64,000 bases of DNA, from contig JARDYH010000002.1 in NCBI GenBank assembly GCA_029215795.1, positions 66,627,001-66,691,000 of the forward strand, given 5' to 3'. The stretch's first letter is position 1. Each line of letters opens with the position of its first letter. This stretch comes from Anniella stebbinsi. Its lineage: Eukaryota > Chordata > Lepidosauria > Squamata > Anniellidae. Below the pieces are notes generated by a model that saw only the letters and a list, made by a program, of their open reading frames with translations, had not been told where the DNA came from and made no database searches. This document shows positions 35,431 through 47,009 of the stretch, piece after piece. The translations under genes and the position numbers were made by a program.

Positions 35431-37314
35431 ATGGGGAGCGCATGTTTAAATAGCTTGAAAGGCATCAAAGAAAAATACAAGCAAAAGAAGTTCTCAAAAA
35501 AATAAAATAAAACTAACTTCTGTACACAGACTTTCATCAATTAGGATGCTTCTAGGTGAGGCTTCCATAGTGACATCACCCCTAATACTTTGCAGAATTT
35601 TATGGGGGAGGGGAGTTCAGACAACGTTCTCTTCCACTTAAAACTCTCCCATGTTTTCCCATCGCTTCTTCTGTCTTTACCTTACCACAGAAAATAGCTT
35701 CAGGAAACAAACAAACAAACAAACAAACAAACCAGAATTGCTACACAAAGCCTTCTGATTGGTAATGCTAGGACCCCTCTGTCTGGGAGCACCCCTACAG
35801 ACTTAAGGAGTTACTAAGCATTTGTACACACATCTTTAGATGCCAGGTGGACAAAGATTCCCCTGGATGGGACAAATTTGACATTTTTTTAATTGTGAAG
35901 AAATCTTTTCAATGGTGATGCTGGGGTAGAAATCTAGCGTTTCATCTAGTTTGTTCTTTGAAATCAGGAGCAGAGACATTTTAAGATGCTAAGTTGGATC
36001 AGCCAGTATTAGCAAGATGTAGTACTTCATCTTGGGCAATGACAGTACTTCCTCTGAAGTTAGAATTGACTAACAACACAATTGTATTAATGGAGGCACA
36101 GCCGTGCCTCCATTGTTAAGGGCCGTCAGTAAAAAACACATTCCGCCATGTTAAAATGATAATGGGGGGGGGGTCATTCTAACAGCCATAAAATCGAAAA
36201 TGTTTCATCAACCTTTCTGAAATTTACAGGTGCCAGAAAAAAATGTTTGTTTTACATTACCTGAAAATTTCAAGAAGATTGGTGAAAGATTGAGGGAAGG
36301 AGAGCAGTTTAAGGTAGAAAAGGAATACAAACCTCTCTCCCTGCTTTTGTAAAATTTACTTCCGGGTTGAGACTTTTTGTGCTCTCAATTTGCATAATTT
36401 CTAGAGCCTTATTAACTAATCAAGTGGTGGGGTCTTCTTCCTCCTTGACTATAGTTGATGGAAAGCTTTTCGTTTTTTTTAAATTCCCTTTGGTTGACTT
36501 TTAAGGACTATTTTAACCTCTCATTCAAGTCAATGAGGTGGCCATCTTCCCTTATAACGCAACACTGACACACGCTCAGCATCGCTCTCCCCCCTCCCTC
36601 CTGCCTTAGAATGTGGGGTGGGTGAGTGAAATGGCCGCTGCCTCTATAGCACAGAACTTTTGAGTGAAGAAGAAGAGTTTCTCTTTTCTCTTCTGGAACA
36701 TGCATTCCTTTGGCTCTGAGAGTATTTTGGGCTATCTTCATAAGGCCAGTTTGCTCTTTTGCCCCCTGGTGAAGCAGGATGTGGTTACTCTGGATCCATG
36801 ACAACCTGATCTTCAGATCTCTCCTGGGAATAGGTGGCTATACCTTTCTTTCTATCCCCCCCACCCCATACACACACAGTGCTCCTTCCCTCTTTTCTAA
36901 GAATTTGGTCCATACGGTTATAAATTGAAAGCTTCAAACACTTCATTTAATTAGTTTGGGCCGGTGTTAATTTTTAAGTACAACGTTGAAACCTTTCAAA
37001 GTGCTTCTGGGCCTACAACATTGGTTTCGGCCTAGTCACCCTGTTTTTCTAATAAGGTTTAGAAACAGTTGAGCTGTCATTTATTTTGCATATTATACAC
37101 ACATGGATTTTCTTTCTAATCCTTGCAGTCTACACTGGCTCCCTCCTTGATGTGTTTTTGGATGCAGACAAACCCTTTTTTGTTCCAGCAGGCCTTTGGC
37201 AAATAATCTGGACCTCTGTCTATACCTTTGACTTTTAAATTGTTATGTATTTAAAATGTTTAAAATGCTTTAATATTGAAAAGTATTTAATTATATTTTT
37301 AACTTTTGTATATT
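35431..37314. other. No gene seen; possible hAT-type debris at 36070-36310
   Basis: An (AAAC)n run lies at about 35706-35731. At 36090-36120 a GAGGCACAGCCGTGCCTC palindrome is followed by 'gaaaatttcaagaagattgg'-style text resembling the array unit at 57.9-61.3 kb. That resemblance is loose. No gene is supported. Confidence 0.3.
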
Positions 37315-37433
37315 TAGGCTGACCATATGAAAAGGAGGACAGGGCACATGTAACTTTAACAGTTGTAGAGAAAAGGGAATTTCAGCCAGTGTCATTTGTA
37401 TGCAATTAGTCTCTGGTGAAATTACCTCTTCAT
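37315..37433 (+). mobile_element. Left part of a palindromic 320-bp-type element
   Basis: It begins TAGGCTGACCATATG and matches 62638-62957 base for base over most of its length ('gaaaaggaggacagggc', 'taactttaacagttgtagag'). It stops at 37433, where an L1 was inserted, and resumes at 39073. Confidence 0.85.
37419..37433. repeat. Target duplication of the antisense L1, left copy
   Basis: AAATTACCTCTTCAT; identical to 39058-39072. Confidence 0.95.
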
Positions 37434-39057
37434 TTTTTTTTTAAAAAATTATTTTATTTTCAAACATAAAACAACATAAAATACAATACATAACCACATA
37501 CCCCCCGTGCTCCCCTCCCCCCAGGTTTTTTCCCCTTCCCCGTTCTTAATACATATTCCAAATATGGGCTCCATATATCTCCAAAATCATTCTTACTGGA
37601 CATTCCCCTCATTATTTTCATTTTACACGTTAGCTTATCATTAAGTGCCATATCCCATATTTCTTTATATCATTCTTCTATAGTATATATCCCTTGCCCT
37701 TTCCAGTTTTTAGCAATCATTAATCTGATGGGAGCCAGGAGGTTGTTTATCAATTCTCTCTTGTTTATATTCTCATTTCCTTTATCCCATATTGCTAGTA
37801 GAGCCAGCTTTGGGCTTAATTCCAGTTTACTTCCAATTATTTCACTTATTTCTTTAAACACCCTTTCCCAAATTTTTTGTACATGTTCACAGCTCCACCA
37901 CATATGAAAATAAGTTCCAACCCCCTGACATCCCCTCCAACAATTCTTGGACACTTTTTTATCTATCTGATGAAATCTTACCGGCATTAAATACCATCTC
38001 CATACTGTCTTATAATAATTCTCCTTAATTCTAATTGACAAAAGCTTTAACATTCTTGCATCCCATATCCTCCCCCAGTCATATTCATTAATTTGTTCCT
38101 TTAGATCATTTTCCCAAATCATTTTAAGAGAGTCTCGATATTCATCATCCTCTATCAGAATTCTATATATTTCGCTAGTCAAACTTTTTCTAGTTTTAAT
38201 TACTTCTTTCTTTCTTCTTGATTCAATTAAATCTTCAAATCTTGTATTATTTCTACATTTCTTATTCATCTTTTTCCATTCCTGTGTCCATTTTTCCAAT
38301 TGTAAGCATTTGAACCAAGCTATCTTTTGACCTTTTAACAACTCTCTAATTTGCACCTTATCTATAATTCTTTCCATCCAATTCCTTAACTTAATAATTT
38401 CCTGATCCTTCAGACTCCCTTCCAACTCTACTTTTAAATTCCTTGGGAAGTTTCCCACTACTACCACTGGGGCGAGTGGAGAGTCTCCTGGTATTAACTT
38501 TCCTTTAACTTTCTCCCAGATCTCTAGAATATTTTTCAGCAACGGGTTGTCCAGTCCCCTGAAATCTTTCTTTTGAATTTTAATAAAAAAAATATTTTGC
38601 AATTTAAAATCTAGTTCCCCTGTTTGCGTTTCTAACCATTCTAAGTCTTCCTCCCCTAATATACTATTTATAACATATCTTAATTGATTAGCAATATAAT
38701 AACTCTTTATATTTGGAAGTCCCAAACCACCTTTCTTTTGTGTCTTATACCATAACCCTTTATTAATCCTATCTCTCTTATTTCCATTGCAATAAGCGTT
38801 AATCATATTTTGCCAGCTCTTTAACTCTACTTCCGATATTTTAATTGGCAGCATTCTAAACAAAAAATTAATCTTAGGTAATATCTTCATTTTAATAACC
38901 GCTATTCTACCAAACCAAGAGTGTTTTAATTTTCTATATACCTCTAACTTTTCCCCTACCTGTTTTTTCAAACTTGCAAAATTAATTTCCTCTAACCTAT
39001 CTAAATTTTTGCAATATTAACTCCTAAATAACGTACTATATTTTTAAGCCTAAAACC
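37434..39057 (-). mobile_element. 5'-truncated L1, antisense, 1.6 kb
   Basis: A poly-T start (the A-tail in reverse) followed leftward-to-rightward by 3' UTR and the ORF2 C-terminal region marks an antisense L1. It is closely related to the full-length copy at 49648-55346. It begins inside ORF2, just before the VRYLG block, so the reverse transcriptase core is missing. Perfect 15-bp target duplications flank it, the hallmark of target-primed reverse transcription. Confidence 0.95.
37460..38971 (-). pseudogene. L1 ORF2 C-terminal remnant
   Basis: The frame is open for 433 codons (38971 down to 37670), ends at a TGA in place of the tryptophan seen after YTIEE in the full-length copy, then continues in the same frame to 37460. 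It holds the region after the RT fingers: 'WFGRIAVIKMKILPK', 'KGGLGLPNIKSYYIANQL' and the cysteine motif CWRGCQGVGTYFHMWWSC. A one-base deletion breaks the frame just upstream near 39005. The last residues differ from the full-length copy through a small deletion. It cannot act, having no endonuclease or catalytic RT. So few lesions in 1.3 kb suggests a fairly recent insertion. Confidence 0.9.
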
Positions 39058-39072
39058 AAATTACCTCTTCAT
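39058..39072. repeat. Target duplication of the antisense L1, right copy
   Basis: AAATTACCTCTTCAT; matches 37419-37433. Confidence 0.95.
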
Positions 39073-39214
39073 CACAACAGTTAAAGTTGCAGGCACTATA
39101 CTGGAGTGACCATATACAAAAGAAGGCAGGGCCCCTGCAACTTTAACGGTTGTGATGAAGAGGGAATTTCACCAGGAACTAATTGCATACAAATAACACT
39201 GGCTGAAATCCCAT
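39073..39214 (+). mobile_element. Right part of the palindromic 320-bp-type element
   Basis: It continues the element after the L1: 'cacaacagttaaagttgcag', 'gtgaccatatacaaaag', 'gaagagggaatttcaccagg'. It ends at about 39214 before the expected terminal repeat, so the right end is lost. Confidence 0.8.
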
Positions 39215-40804
39215 CATTGAAAGTCAGTATGTCCCATGGTCAGGAATGCTGGGACTTGTCATCTCAAACACCTGGAGGGCAGCAGGATGGGGAATGCTGT
39301 TCCATACCCTTACCAAATACAGGGTCTGCCCAATACTTTTCTCTCACACACATCTCGCATATAGCAGCACTCTTGATAACAAAAGGGGCACTATTCTTCA
39401 CAGATCTAGCACCAGAGCATGTGCCAGGCACTTCCAACTTTTGGTCAATATCTTGCCTTTCAAAGAACCAATGTTTTTTTTCTTTAAATGTATTTATAAA
39501 AAATATACTGTTCACTCCCCACAATCCCTGCACAATACATCATCTCATCAAAGCAACAGCGGAGCAGAAGAGGTTTAGTTTGGCTGTCTTGAACACCTTT
39601 CAAATGAGATTCGTTTGCAATCCTATACGTCTTGGGAGAAAGCTCTAGTGAATTCCGTGGCACTGGCTTCTGAGAAGACATGTATAGGAGTCAACCTTCT
39701 CCAGCCTGGTGGTCTCCAGATGTGTTGCCCTGTAATTCCCATGTTATGTGTTATGGGGAAGACAAAAATCAATTCATACTTAATTTAAAAATAATACTTA
39801 CGCATGAAAGTATTAGGTGGTAGCTCTGCCTTTGATCTCACACTGCTGAACAAGTAAGAGAAATCCTTTATCTGATATTCAAGAAACAGACATCCTATGC
39901 CATGTGTTGAAAACTAATGTTGACGTCTGAAGGGCTATCTGGATTAGGTGTTCAAGATTCATTCATTGTTGTTTCATTTGGTTTTGACAGTTTATTTAAA
40001 GTGATGCAGCTTTTTTGTAGTTCCTTGATTGATCACATATCTTAATGCTGGAAAACATCATACTTTAGTACAGATGTGGGCACAAAATAGATCTATCCTG
40101 ATGATTTGGACATCAACTCGCGGCATTCCTGATAACTGCCCATGCTGCTAGGGGCTTTTACAAGTTGAATTCCAAAACGTCTGAAGATCTACATTCTGCC
40201 TTCCCTTGTTCTTGAACAACATTCCCCAACCTGGTGCCTGTCAGATGTGTTGGGTTGCAACTCTCAACATAAGGAGATGCTCTAAGAAATGAGAAGTAGC
40301 TGGTCCTAAGTTGTTCATCATTATTTCCCACAACTCCACAGTCACCTCTGCAGATCAAATTGCATATCTAGATTTTTGAGATGACAAGTCCCAGCATTCC
40401 TGACCATGGAACATACTGACTTGCAATGATGGGAGTTGTAGTCCAACACCTTTGGAGGGCACCAGGTTGGGGAAGGGCTGCTCTAAACAAAAAAAGAGAA
40501 GTAGGTGTCCCTAAGTTGTTCGTGATCAGTTTTCCACAACCCCACAGTCACCTCTGCATATCATATTCTGCACCCTGTCCTCATGGTTTATCTGCTTTGG
40601 GAGAATGAGAATTTCACTTGCACTTTCTGCCTCCTTAGGGAGGATGTGGCGTTAAGGCTTGGGAGCCTTAACTCCCAATTTCCCTGCTTTTTGGTGCTTG
40701 GTTGGAAACTGTAGAGCCTTAACATTGTTTTTGTAAACCGTAGGTTTTTTGTTTAATGAATACATGTCTATTCAGAAGTAAGTCCCATAGCATTGTAGCC
40801 TTAA
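39215..40804. other. No gene seen; dispersed short repeats
   Basis: Copies of the short repeat with 'gacaagtcccagcattcctg' and 'gatgggagttgtagtccaac' text lie near 39215-39295, 39690-39745, 40210-40275 and 40380-40485. Such pieces are probably old DNA-transposon remnants. The open frames at 39106-39648 and 39246-39578 span them and are not genes. Confidence 0.4.
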
Positions 40805-40985
40805 TGCTACAGGCAGGCCTACCCTGTTGAATTTTAAGATGCCTTTTAATAATGTATTCGTTTTATATGTTTTTAATCAGTTATATGTATTTTATGGTGT
40901 TTTGTATTTGGTGTTGTACCCTGCCTCGATCCAGAGGGAGAGGCAAGTAAGAAATAAACATATTATTATTTATTATTAGTAGTAT
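40805..40985 (+). repeat. L2-type LINE 3' tail
   Basis: 'ggcaggcctaccctgttgaa', 'ttttaagatgccttttaata', 'ccctgcctcgatccagaggg', AGAGGCAAGTAAGAAATAAA, then an ATT-rich end: the same tail as 11035-11195. Confidence 0.7.
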
Positions 40986-42812
40986 GCCAAGAATGGATAC
41001 AAAGGATTTCCAAGTTGGGTTTCTTATAAGACTTAAAAGGTCTCAATAACAATATGGGCCAGTTAGACAAGGGAAGGGTTAATGTTTGGCAAAAAAATAA
41101 TAATTACATTACATTTGACAAAAAATGCTGTCCAGATCAGAAAATATTTTGGGGTAATTATTCTGCCATCCACATTTTCAGGGCATCTTTATACAACAAA
41201 GACAGAAGGTATGTGACATGGTCAGCCTGAATCTAGGAATGCATCAAGATTGAGATTTTCTTTCCAAAGAGTCAACGAAAATACATCCTATGCACATAGT
41301 CAGAGCACTGGATTATACACATCAACAGAAATGTTGCAGTGTGGAGTTCTCCAGTTCAAGGTTCTAGCCAACCATGCCTCTTCTAGGACACTCCATTACA
41401 TTCCCCTCCATTCCCATTTCCCCAATTTAACACCCCACACACACTGAGCATGCTCAGGCTTAACTGGGAAGTTCCCCCTTAGTTTCCCCCCCCTGTAAAG
41501 ATTGTTTTCTGGTTTTGCAAACCTTGGAATTTCCTCAAGTCTGCTGATACCTCTTGTGCATTGATGGCACCATTTTGGCTACATAAGGGATATCACACTT
41601 GGAGAATAAGTTTTCTGTTATACATTATCCCTCCCTTCAGGGTTATTCCCTGTGAGGTAAGGTAGGCTGAGGTTAGTTAAAAATTTCCTAGAGAGTTTCA
41701 TGGATGAGAAGAGATCTGAAGCTTAGTCCAACTCCATTACTTTTCTCACTACACAATATTGACTGCTTTCATTGTTGTTTTATAAGCTAAACCTTTACAA
41801 GATGGACTCACCTTGAAGTTGCCTGTCAGTCAGACCAAGGTAGTGAATGGAACTATCTGCACTGCTGCTGAGTGGGGTTGGAGATAACAGTGAATGGGAT
41901 GGCACAGACATGACCTGCCTTAAAATTAGGCTGGTTCTTTCAGAAAATGAAAGGAATGGCGTGATGTAGAAAATCAACTGCTTGTAAGCTTCAGAAATTT
42001 GGTGAGGGTAAGTGGTGCTTGTGATACAGTACTTTAACTGTCAGTGGAATCCAGAGAAGACAAAACCAAAAGTCAGGCTTTTCAAGTTCTTAATAGTGAC
42101 TGGTTGTTGGGTCAAAATGAAAAGAAACTCAAATGTTGCTTATCAAACAAAGTCCTGTTTTTCATGTTTAACACCTCAAAGATCTTGGATTTTCAATTCT
42201 TAGAACCTTTGCTCTTTTAAGCTATGTGAAATGAATTTTAATCAGGACCTGCCAATATTTATCAGTCTATCACACTTCATAACTCAGATAATAAAGAGTC
42301 TAGAGAGAAATGATGGGCTGGAGGAAGTGAAATCTTGAAGGCAAAACACGGAGTTTTCTATATCCAGGTCAGACAAGGGTATAAAAAGGTTCAGGATGAA
42401 CTGTACATTTTGTCAGAAAAATCGATAAGAATGATTTCCCTATACTACAGGACTTGGATAAATTAATATTTGGAGCCATATGAACAATGGGAAAATAAAC
42501 TATTTGGGGGTGAAGATAATGGTGTATTTCCTTGTTTATATCCACAACACACAACCATAAACCATCTTAAATTAATCTCCAGCATTGCTAATATAAAGAC
42601 TGTCATGTTTCTCTTTATTTCTGCTCTCTGCTAGCTCAGGGACCTGTGTGTTTTTCACCAGGGCAAGATACAGATCTGAGTTACAGCCGTCCTTTATGCT
42701 CTCAGAAATGGGCTATCAACCATTGCTGGATTGTCCTAGAATGCCATATATTATCTGATATTTTCCAAGATACATAGAAAACAAAGATAGCCATGCTGTA
42801 AGGACAAAATTG
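40986..42812. other. No gene seen
   Basis: About 1.8 kb of single-copy sequence. No repeats or coding motifs recognised. Confidence 0.35.
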
Positions 42813-42921
42813 AGAGCCAGTGTGGTGGAGTGGCTAGAGTGTTGGACTGGGAGTTGGAAGATCTGAGTTCTAGTCCCCAAATGGCCATGTAAGCTCACTG
42901 GATGACTTTGAGCCAGTCTCA
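42813..42921 (+). repeat. tRNA-derived SINE, left half
   Basis: 'gagccagtgtggtggagtgg' and CTAGAGTGTTGGACTGGGAG, then 'gagttctagtcccc', give degenerate RNA polymerase III A and B boxes of a tRNA-derived head of the kind common in squamates. The copy is interrupted at 42922 and resumes at 43263. Confidence 0.75.
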
Positions 42922-43259
42922 GAGCTTCAGATTAGCGTTTTATCACATGCTGAGGGCTGGCCAGTCACAGTACTTCATATAACATTTTGACGATGCAGCC
43001 TGTGCATCTCCCACGCCTTCTGTTCTTTTTTCCACTTCAAAATACCACATGGAAAGTCTGATTCTTCTGGCCTCCATTTCCTGCTGTGTGCAGGAGAAGC
43101 AGTGCGATAAAAACTCCCACTGAATGGGCCATGTGGTTATTCCTTGCTTCCTCTTCCTTCCCCGTGTGAAGAAAGAGGAAGCTGATAGTCCCTGTTGTGG
43201 GACAGAAGCAGGAGGCAAAGCGATGGTAGGGAAACATGATCCTCCCCATCTGGAGATGT
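42922..43259 (+). mobile_element. GAGCTCC-family element, 338 bp, inside a SINE
   Basis: It starts GAGCTTCAGATTAGCG and carries the family interior ('tttcctgctgtgtgcaggag', 'actgaatgggccatgtggtt', 'aggcaaagcgatggtaggga'). TCA (42919-42921) and TCA (43260-43262) flank it. Removing it and one TCA restores a continuous SINE. An alternative reading uses AGTCTCAG and ATTCTCAG, an imperfect 8-bp pair. It is non-coding. Confidence 0.7.
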
Positions 43260-43262
43260 TCA

Positions 43263-43394
43263 CGGATTCTCAGCCCAACCAACCTCACAGGGTTGTTGTT
43301 GTGAGGATAAAAATGGAGAGGATTATGTATGCCACCCTGAGTTCATTGGAGGAAAAAAGGTAGGATTTAAATATAATAAATAAATAATAAAACC
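43263..43394 (+). repeat. tRNA-derived SINE, right half
   Basis: 'ctcacagggttgttgttgtg', 'aggataaaaatggagaggat', 'tgccaccctgagttcattgg' and an AATAAATAA tail are the usual body and end of this SINE. It continues 42813-42921. Confidence 0.75.
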
Positions 43395-44944
43395 GAGGAG
43401 GTGTGGCGGAATCCAAAATCCACAGTTAGGCAATACCTTTCTTAGGATCAACCAAAATAACACAACTGACTGTGCAAGCTAATTAAGTACCACCACCTCT
43501 CCTGATTTTCATTGGCAGTGCAGCATACAGGAAGAGCAGATTTCACCCCTCCCCCACTACAGCTGTGACCTCAATGAAAATCCCCCTCTCCCCTGTGCAG
43601 TAGTTAGCCTTACAGGAAAAAACCTTTCATTGGCTAATTGCTGTATGGAGAAATGATTTGATTGATTGATTGATTTTGGAACTGCAGCTGGGAGGGACAT
43701 TCATCCCCTCATGTCCTGATGAAAATCCCCTTTTGAACCTTGAATTTACTTTTTAAACACGCAGATGTGATGGCTGATCATGCTATTCGGGGCTTTTCTA
43801 CATGAAGCCTTTATTGTGCACTTGTCATTCTTCATTCATGGTAGTTTACCAGTGCTGTACAAAACAATGTCATCCTTGTGCAATTCACCCATTTTCCCCA
43901 TTTTTTTTCCTGGAAGGGGAAAATGCTGTGTTTTTTACTTTTGCAACTTGAAACTGCCTCAATCCATCAGTGTAATTGCTCTACTGCACTTTGTTCTGCT
44001 ATCGGTTGGGGGAATGTGGAGGCAGGCAGGGTGGGAGGAAGTTGAAGCACAAGAGCACAATGGTTCATGTTTAGAAAGAGGGCAAAAAAAGGGTGAAGGG
44101 ATGTATAAGATTATGTTGCAGTACTTAGCAAAATATAGGATGGGGGGGGAATGGGCATGTAGAAAACCCACACACAACCTGAAAGGAGGAAGAGCAGGAT
44201 GTTGCAGGTTTAAAAGCTTCCTGTGGAAGAGCCCTAAAGTAATGTCTGGGCTGACTCTAAAAGGAGAGATCTGCGGGAGGAACAAGAGTCAGTAATCTGA
44301 AAGCAGTTTTGACATATGTATACCAGGGCTGGGTAACGCATGGCCCATGAGCTGCCTATAGTACCCCAGGACTTAAAGGCACCCCTGCTGTCCCCACTGC
44401 AAAATTTGCTGTGGTGGTGGCAGGTGCCATTTGCACACTGCTGTCAGCGGTGGGTGGTGGCACCCAACATGATTCTTGGGCTAATTCTCCAGTGAGATCA
44501 ACAGGTTTGAGAGATGATGACATATTGCCCAAGGACACGCAGACAATACATCGGGGCAGCTGAATTCTTGGTAATGACTTTATTTAAAGGGTGCAACGTT
44601 GTTTTGCCAAGTGTCTTACACAAAGAGGAAAAAAGTGGAAAAAGAGAGAGGAGATGTTTCCATTTTAGCTCAGAATAAACACAATCCTAGATTCTGAGAG
44701 TATTTGCTATATAAGAAATGTTCCCTAATTGCTACACAAAATGTTGTATTCAAACCTGCCTGTAAATCCTGTCATAACTGCTGGACTCTTAGAGGAAGCT
44801 CAAGCAGTCTTTGCTTGACAGAACCCAGGCAAGTTTTAAAATACTATAACTTGCTCAAAGGAAACCCAAGGGATGTCCTCTGTATCAGAGGGAATCTATA
44901 AACCGCAGAGGAAAATATGCCCCCAGCATAAAAAACGAGATATA
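43395..44944. other. No gene seen; partial GAGCTCC-family match near 43790
   Basis: At 43785-43900 'tacatgaagcctttattgtg' and 'ttcattcatgg' loosely match the GAGCTCC family's first 80 bp. The plus-strand frame at 43780-44295 has no protein motif. Confidence 0.3.
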
Positions 44945-45532
44945 CAGCCAATCTACATACTAGCTTTGTAACGTTTTATAAGGGTTACAAAAACTCTTTG
45001 GGCCACATGACGCACTCCCTTGAACGTTGTATACCCGAGGTTTTTTAAAACTAATTTTAGCTACATACAACGGTTTTTACTTTTAATAAATTGTTTTAAG
45101 TAAAATAATGAGTCCTTCCTTACCGTTTGTGATTTGTGGGGGCAGTCCTTCATTTACCAGCACCCAAATGCTTAGCAGTTGATTGGTGGGGAAGAAAGAG
45201 GGGCTAAGGAGGAAGTGGGTGAGTGAACTACAACACCCACAATGCTTAGCCCTATACGCATTGAAAGCTAGGGAATAAAAGGGGAACTAAGGAGGAAGTG
45301 GGCAAGTGAACTACAGCACCTACAATGCGTTGCCCTAAACTCATTGTAAAAATGAAACAGAAAGAAATGGACAGAAGCGTGTGAGACTGCACACACCGCT
45401 TTGAAGACTGAAGAATTTTTCTCCTGTAACGTGAGTACTCCTTAATGTGGCTTAAGACGTTTTGGAACGCACCTATCTGGAACATTTTAAAATACTATTT
45501 AAAACATTCCAAGGTACTGTGTAGATAGGCTC
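44945..45532 (-). mobile_element. Inverted-repeat element (ATCTACAC family), 588 bp, uninterrupted
   Basis: The ends CAGCCAATCTACATAC and GTGTAGATAGGCTC are inverted. ATA flanks both sides (44942-44944 and 45533-45535), a possible 3-bp target duplication. The body is the reverse complement of 29713-30623 without that copy's nested LINE tail. Two internal near-repeats of 'actaaggaggaagtggg' text (around 45200 and 45290) show an internal duplication. It is non-coding. Confidence 0.7.
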
Positions 45533-45721
45533 ATACAAACCTTACACCCAGTTGAAGGAAGAAAATTATGATGATTTGTGAGAACCCCTTGGAGTTCCTC
45601 ATAGCTTTTATTTAATTGAATTTTGCATCATTCACGAGCTATGCTGTGTTTAAGTCTGGGCCAAACCAGGCGTTACTTTCAATCTAAATCTAGCAGCTAC
45701 CACTTTTTTCTTTCTTATAGA

Positions 45722-46060
45722 GAGCTCCATCAGATGAGCATTTTATTGCACATTCATTACTGGGCATTCATGGATTTTCATGGGTCCCTCTCACAATGTC
45801 GTCTGCCTCCAGTGCACCTCCTGCCCCTTCTAGCCTTCTTCACGCCACAAAAAAACACCCCAGTATGATTTATTTTTAAAACAGAAGTGGCCGCTATCTT
45901 TTGTTGTCTGCAGGAGAAGCAGCGGGATCAAAACAGCCTACTGAATGGGCCACATGCAAGTTGTTTACTTCCTCTTTCAAAAGAGGAAGTAATGAGGGAC
46001 AAGCGCATGGGCAGAGAAGCGATAGTAAGGAAACACGATTTTCCCCATGTGATGAAGCCC
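45722..46060 (+). mobile_element. GAGCTCC-family element, 339 bp
   Basis: It starts GAGCTCCATCAGATGAGC and ends GTGATGAAGCCC. The flanks are AGA (45719-45721) and AGA (46061-46063). The body has 'gggcattcatggattttcat', 'tctgcaggagaagcagcggg' and 'gaatgggccacatgcaag'. It is the best-preserved plus-strand copy and is non-coding. Confidence 0.7.
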
Positions 46061-46300
46061 AGAGTAGGCAAAGGGAGCCCTGATCCAGATCTTAAAATTC
46101 TCCCTACCCACTTTGCTATGCTGGGTTCTCATGTGCCTATTCTAGAGTAAAAATGGGGGGAAATGCTGTAGCTGCTACATATGGATTTATAGTAATGCCT
46201 GTTTTGGCCCTCTACTGAATTAGTTCTGGCTTGAGAGTGCCTTGTGAAAATTGGGTAAAAGGATGGCTTTGGGTGCACAGAGCTATGAAAAAGAGAAAAT
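46061..46300. other. No gene seen
   Basis: Unassigned spacer between two transposable elements. Confidence 0.3.
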
Positions 46301-46770
46301 GGCCATGTCTACACCAGACCTTCATCCTGGGGTCATCCCTAGGTCATCTCTGTCTGTCCATATGATTCACAAGGGATCCCAGAATCAACTGGGGACGACC
46401 TGAGGACAACCCCAGGATAACGGAAACTGCGGATATCCCACTTTTTCTGCAGTCCTGGGACCATTCCAAGGACCGTGGGTTGTGTGCCGTGCTCTCCCAG
46501 TTCCTAAAATGGGCAATTTCTCCATCCCTGGGATGGTGGGGGTGGGTAGGTGGGCATGTTTTGTTTTGTTTTTTTTAAAAACTACCTTTCTCTGGATCGG
46601 GGCTGCATGGCTTCTCTTCAGGGGGAAAAAAATAGCACCCATGATGCCTGTGACGTCCCTCATCCCCTCTGGGATGTTGAATGGCAGTCTAGATGCTGGG
46701 AGAGGATCGCGGAAGCAGTTAAGTCCGTGACCCTCCCCCTCCCTCTACACCCTTAGGTGTAGATGAGCCC
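46301..46770. mobile_element. Inverted-repeat element (TCTACACC ends), 470 bp
   Basis: The ends GGCCATGTCTACACC and GGTGTAGATGAGCCC are inverted, related to the ATCTACAC family termini. The interior ('tgaggacaaccccaggataa') differs from the other members. No target duplication was defined. It is non-coding. Confidence 0.5.
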
Positions 46771-46784
46771 AATGTTCCCTTGAA

Positions 46785-46860
46785 ATTATTTATTTATTAC
46801 AGTTTTATACTGCCCAATAGCTGAGGCTCCCTGGGCAGTTCACAATTAAATGGGCATACA
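46785..46860 (-). repeat. L2-type LINE tail fragment, antisense
   Basis: 'cagttttatactgcccaata', 'gctgaggctccctgggcagt', 'tcacaattaaa' is the reverse of the tail at 15300-15350. Confidence 0.55.
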
Positions 46861-47009
46861 GCTCCACATTTTGTGAAACACTGATCATATCATCCTAATT
46901 TCGAAATCTGTCAGAGCTTGATTGTGCAGTCCTTCCATTGAAATGAACTGGGAAACTTGTGTGGAAGAGCGTGCTTTCATTAACAGGCAGCTCAGTCTCC
47001 TAACAGGTT

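Noticed and set aside
39106..39648. 180-residue plus-strand protein
   Set aside because: It spans the end of one transposon and an unrelated dispersed repeat, so it cannot be an ancestral frame.
42813..42921. Functional tRNA gene
   Set aside because: The A and B boxes are degenerate, no cloverleaf with a usable anticodon arm is seen, and the rest matches a SINE body.
43780..44295. 171-residue plus-strand protein
   Set aside because: No domain, no splice sites and low-complexity glycine/lysine part; length is compatible with chance.
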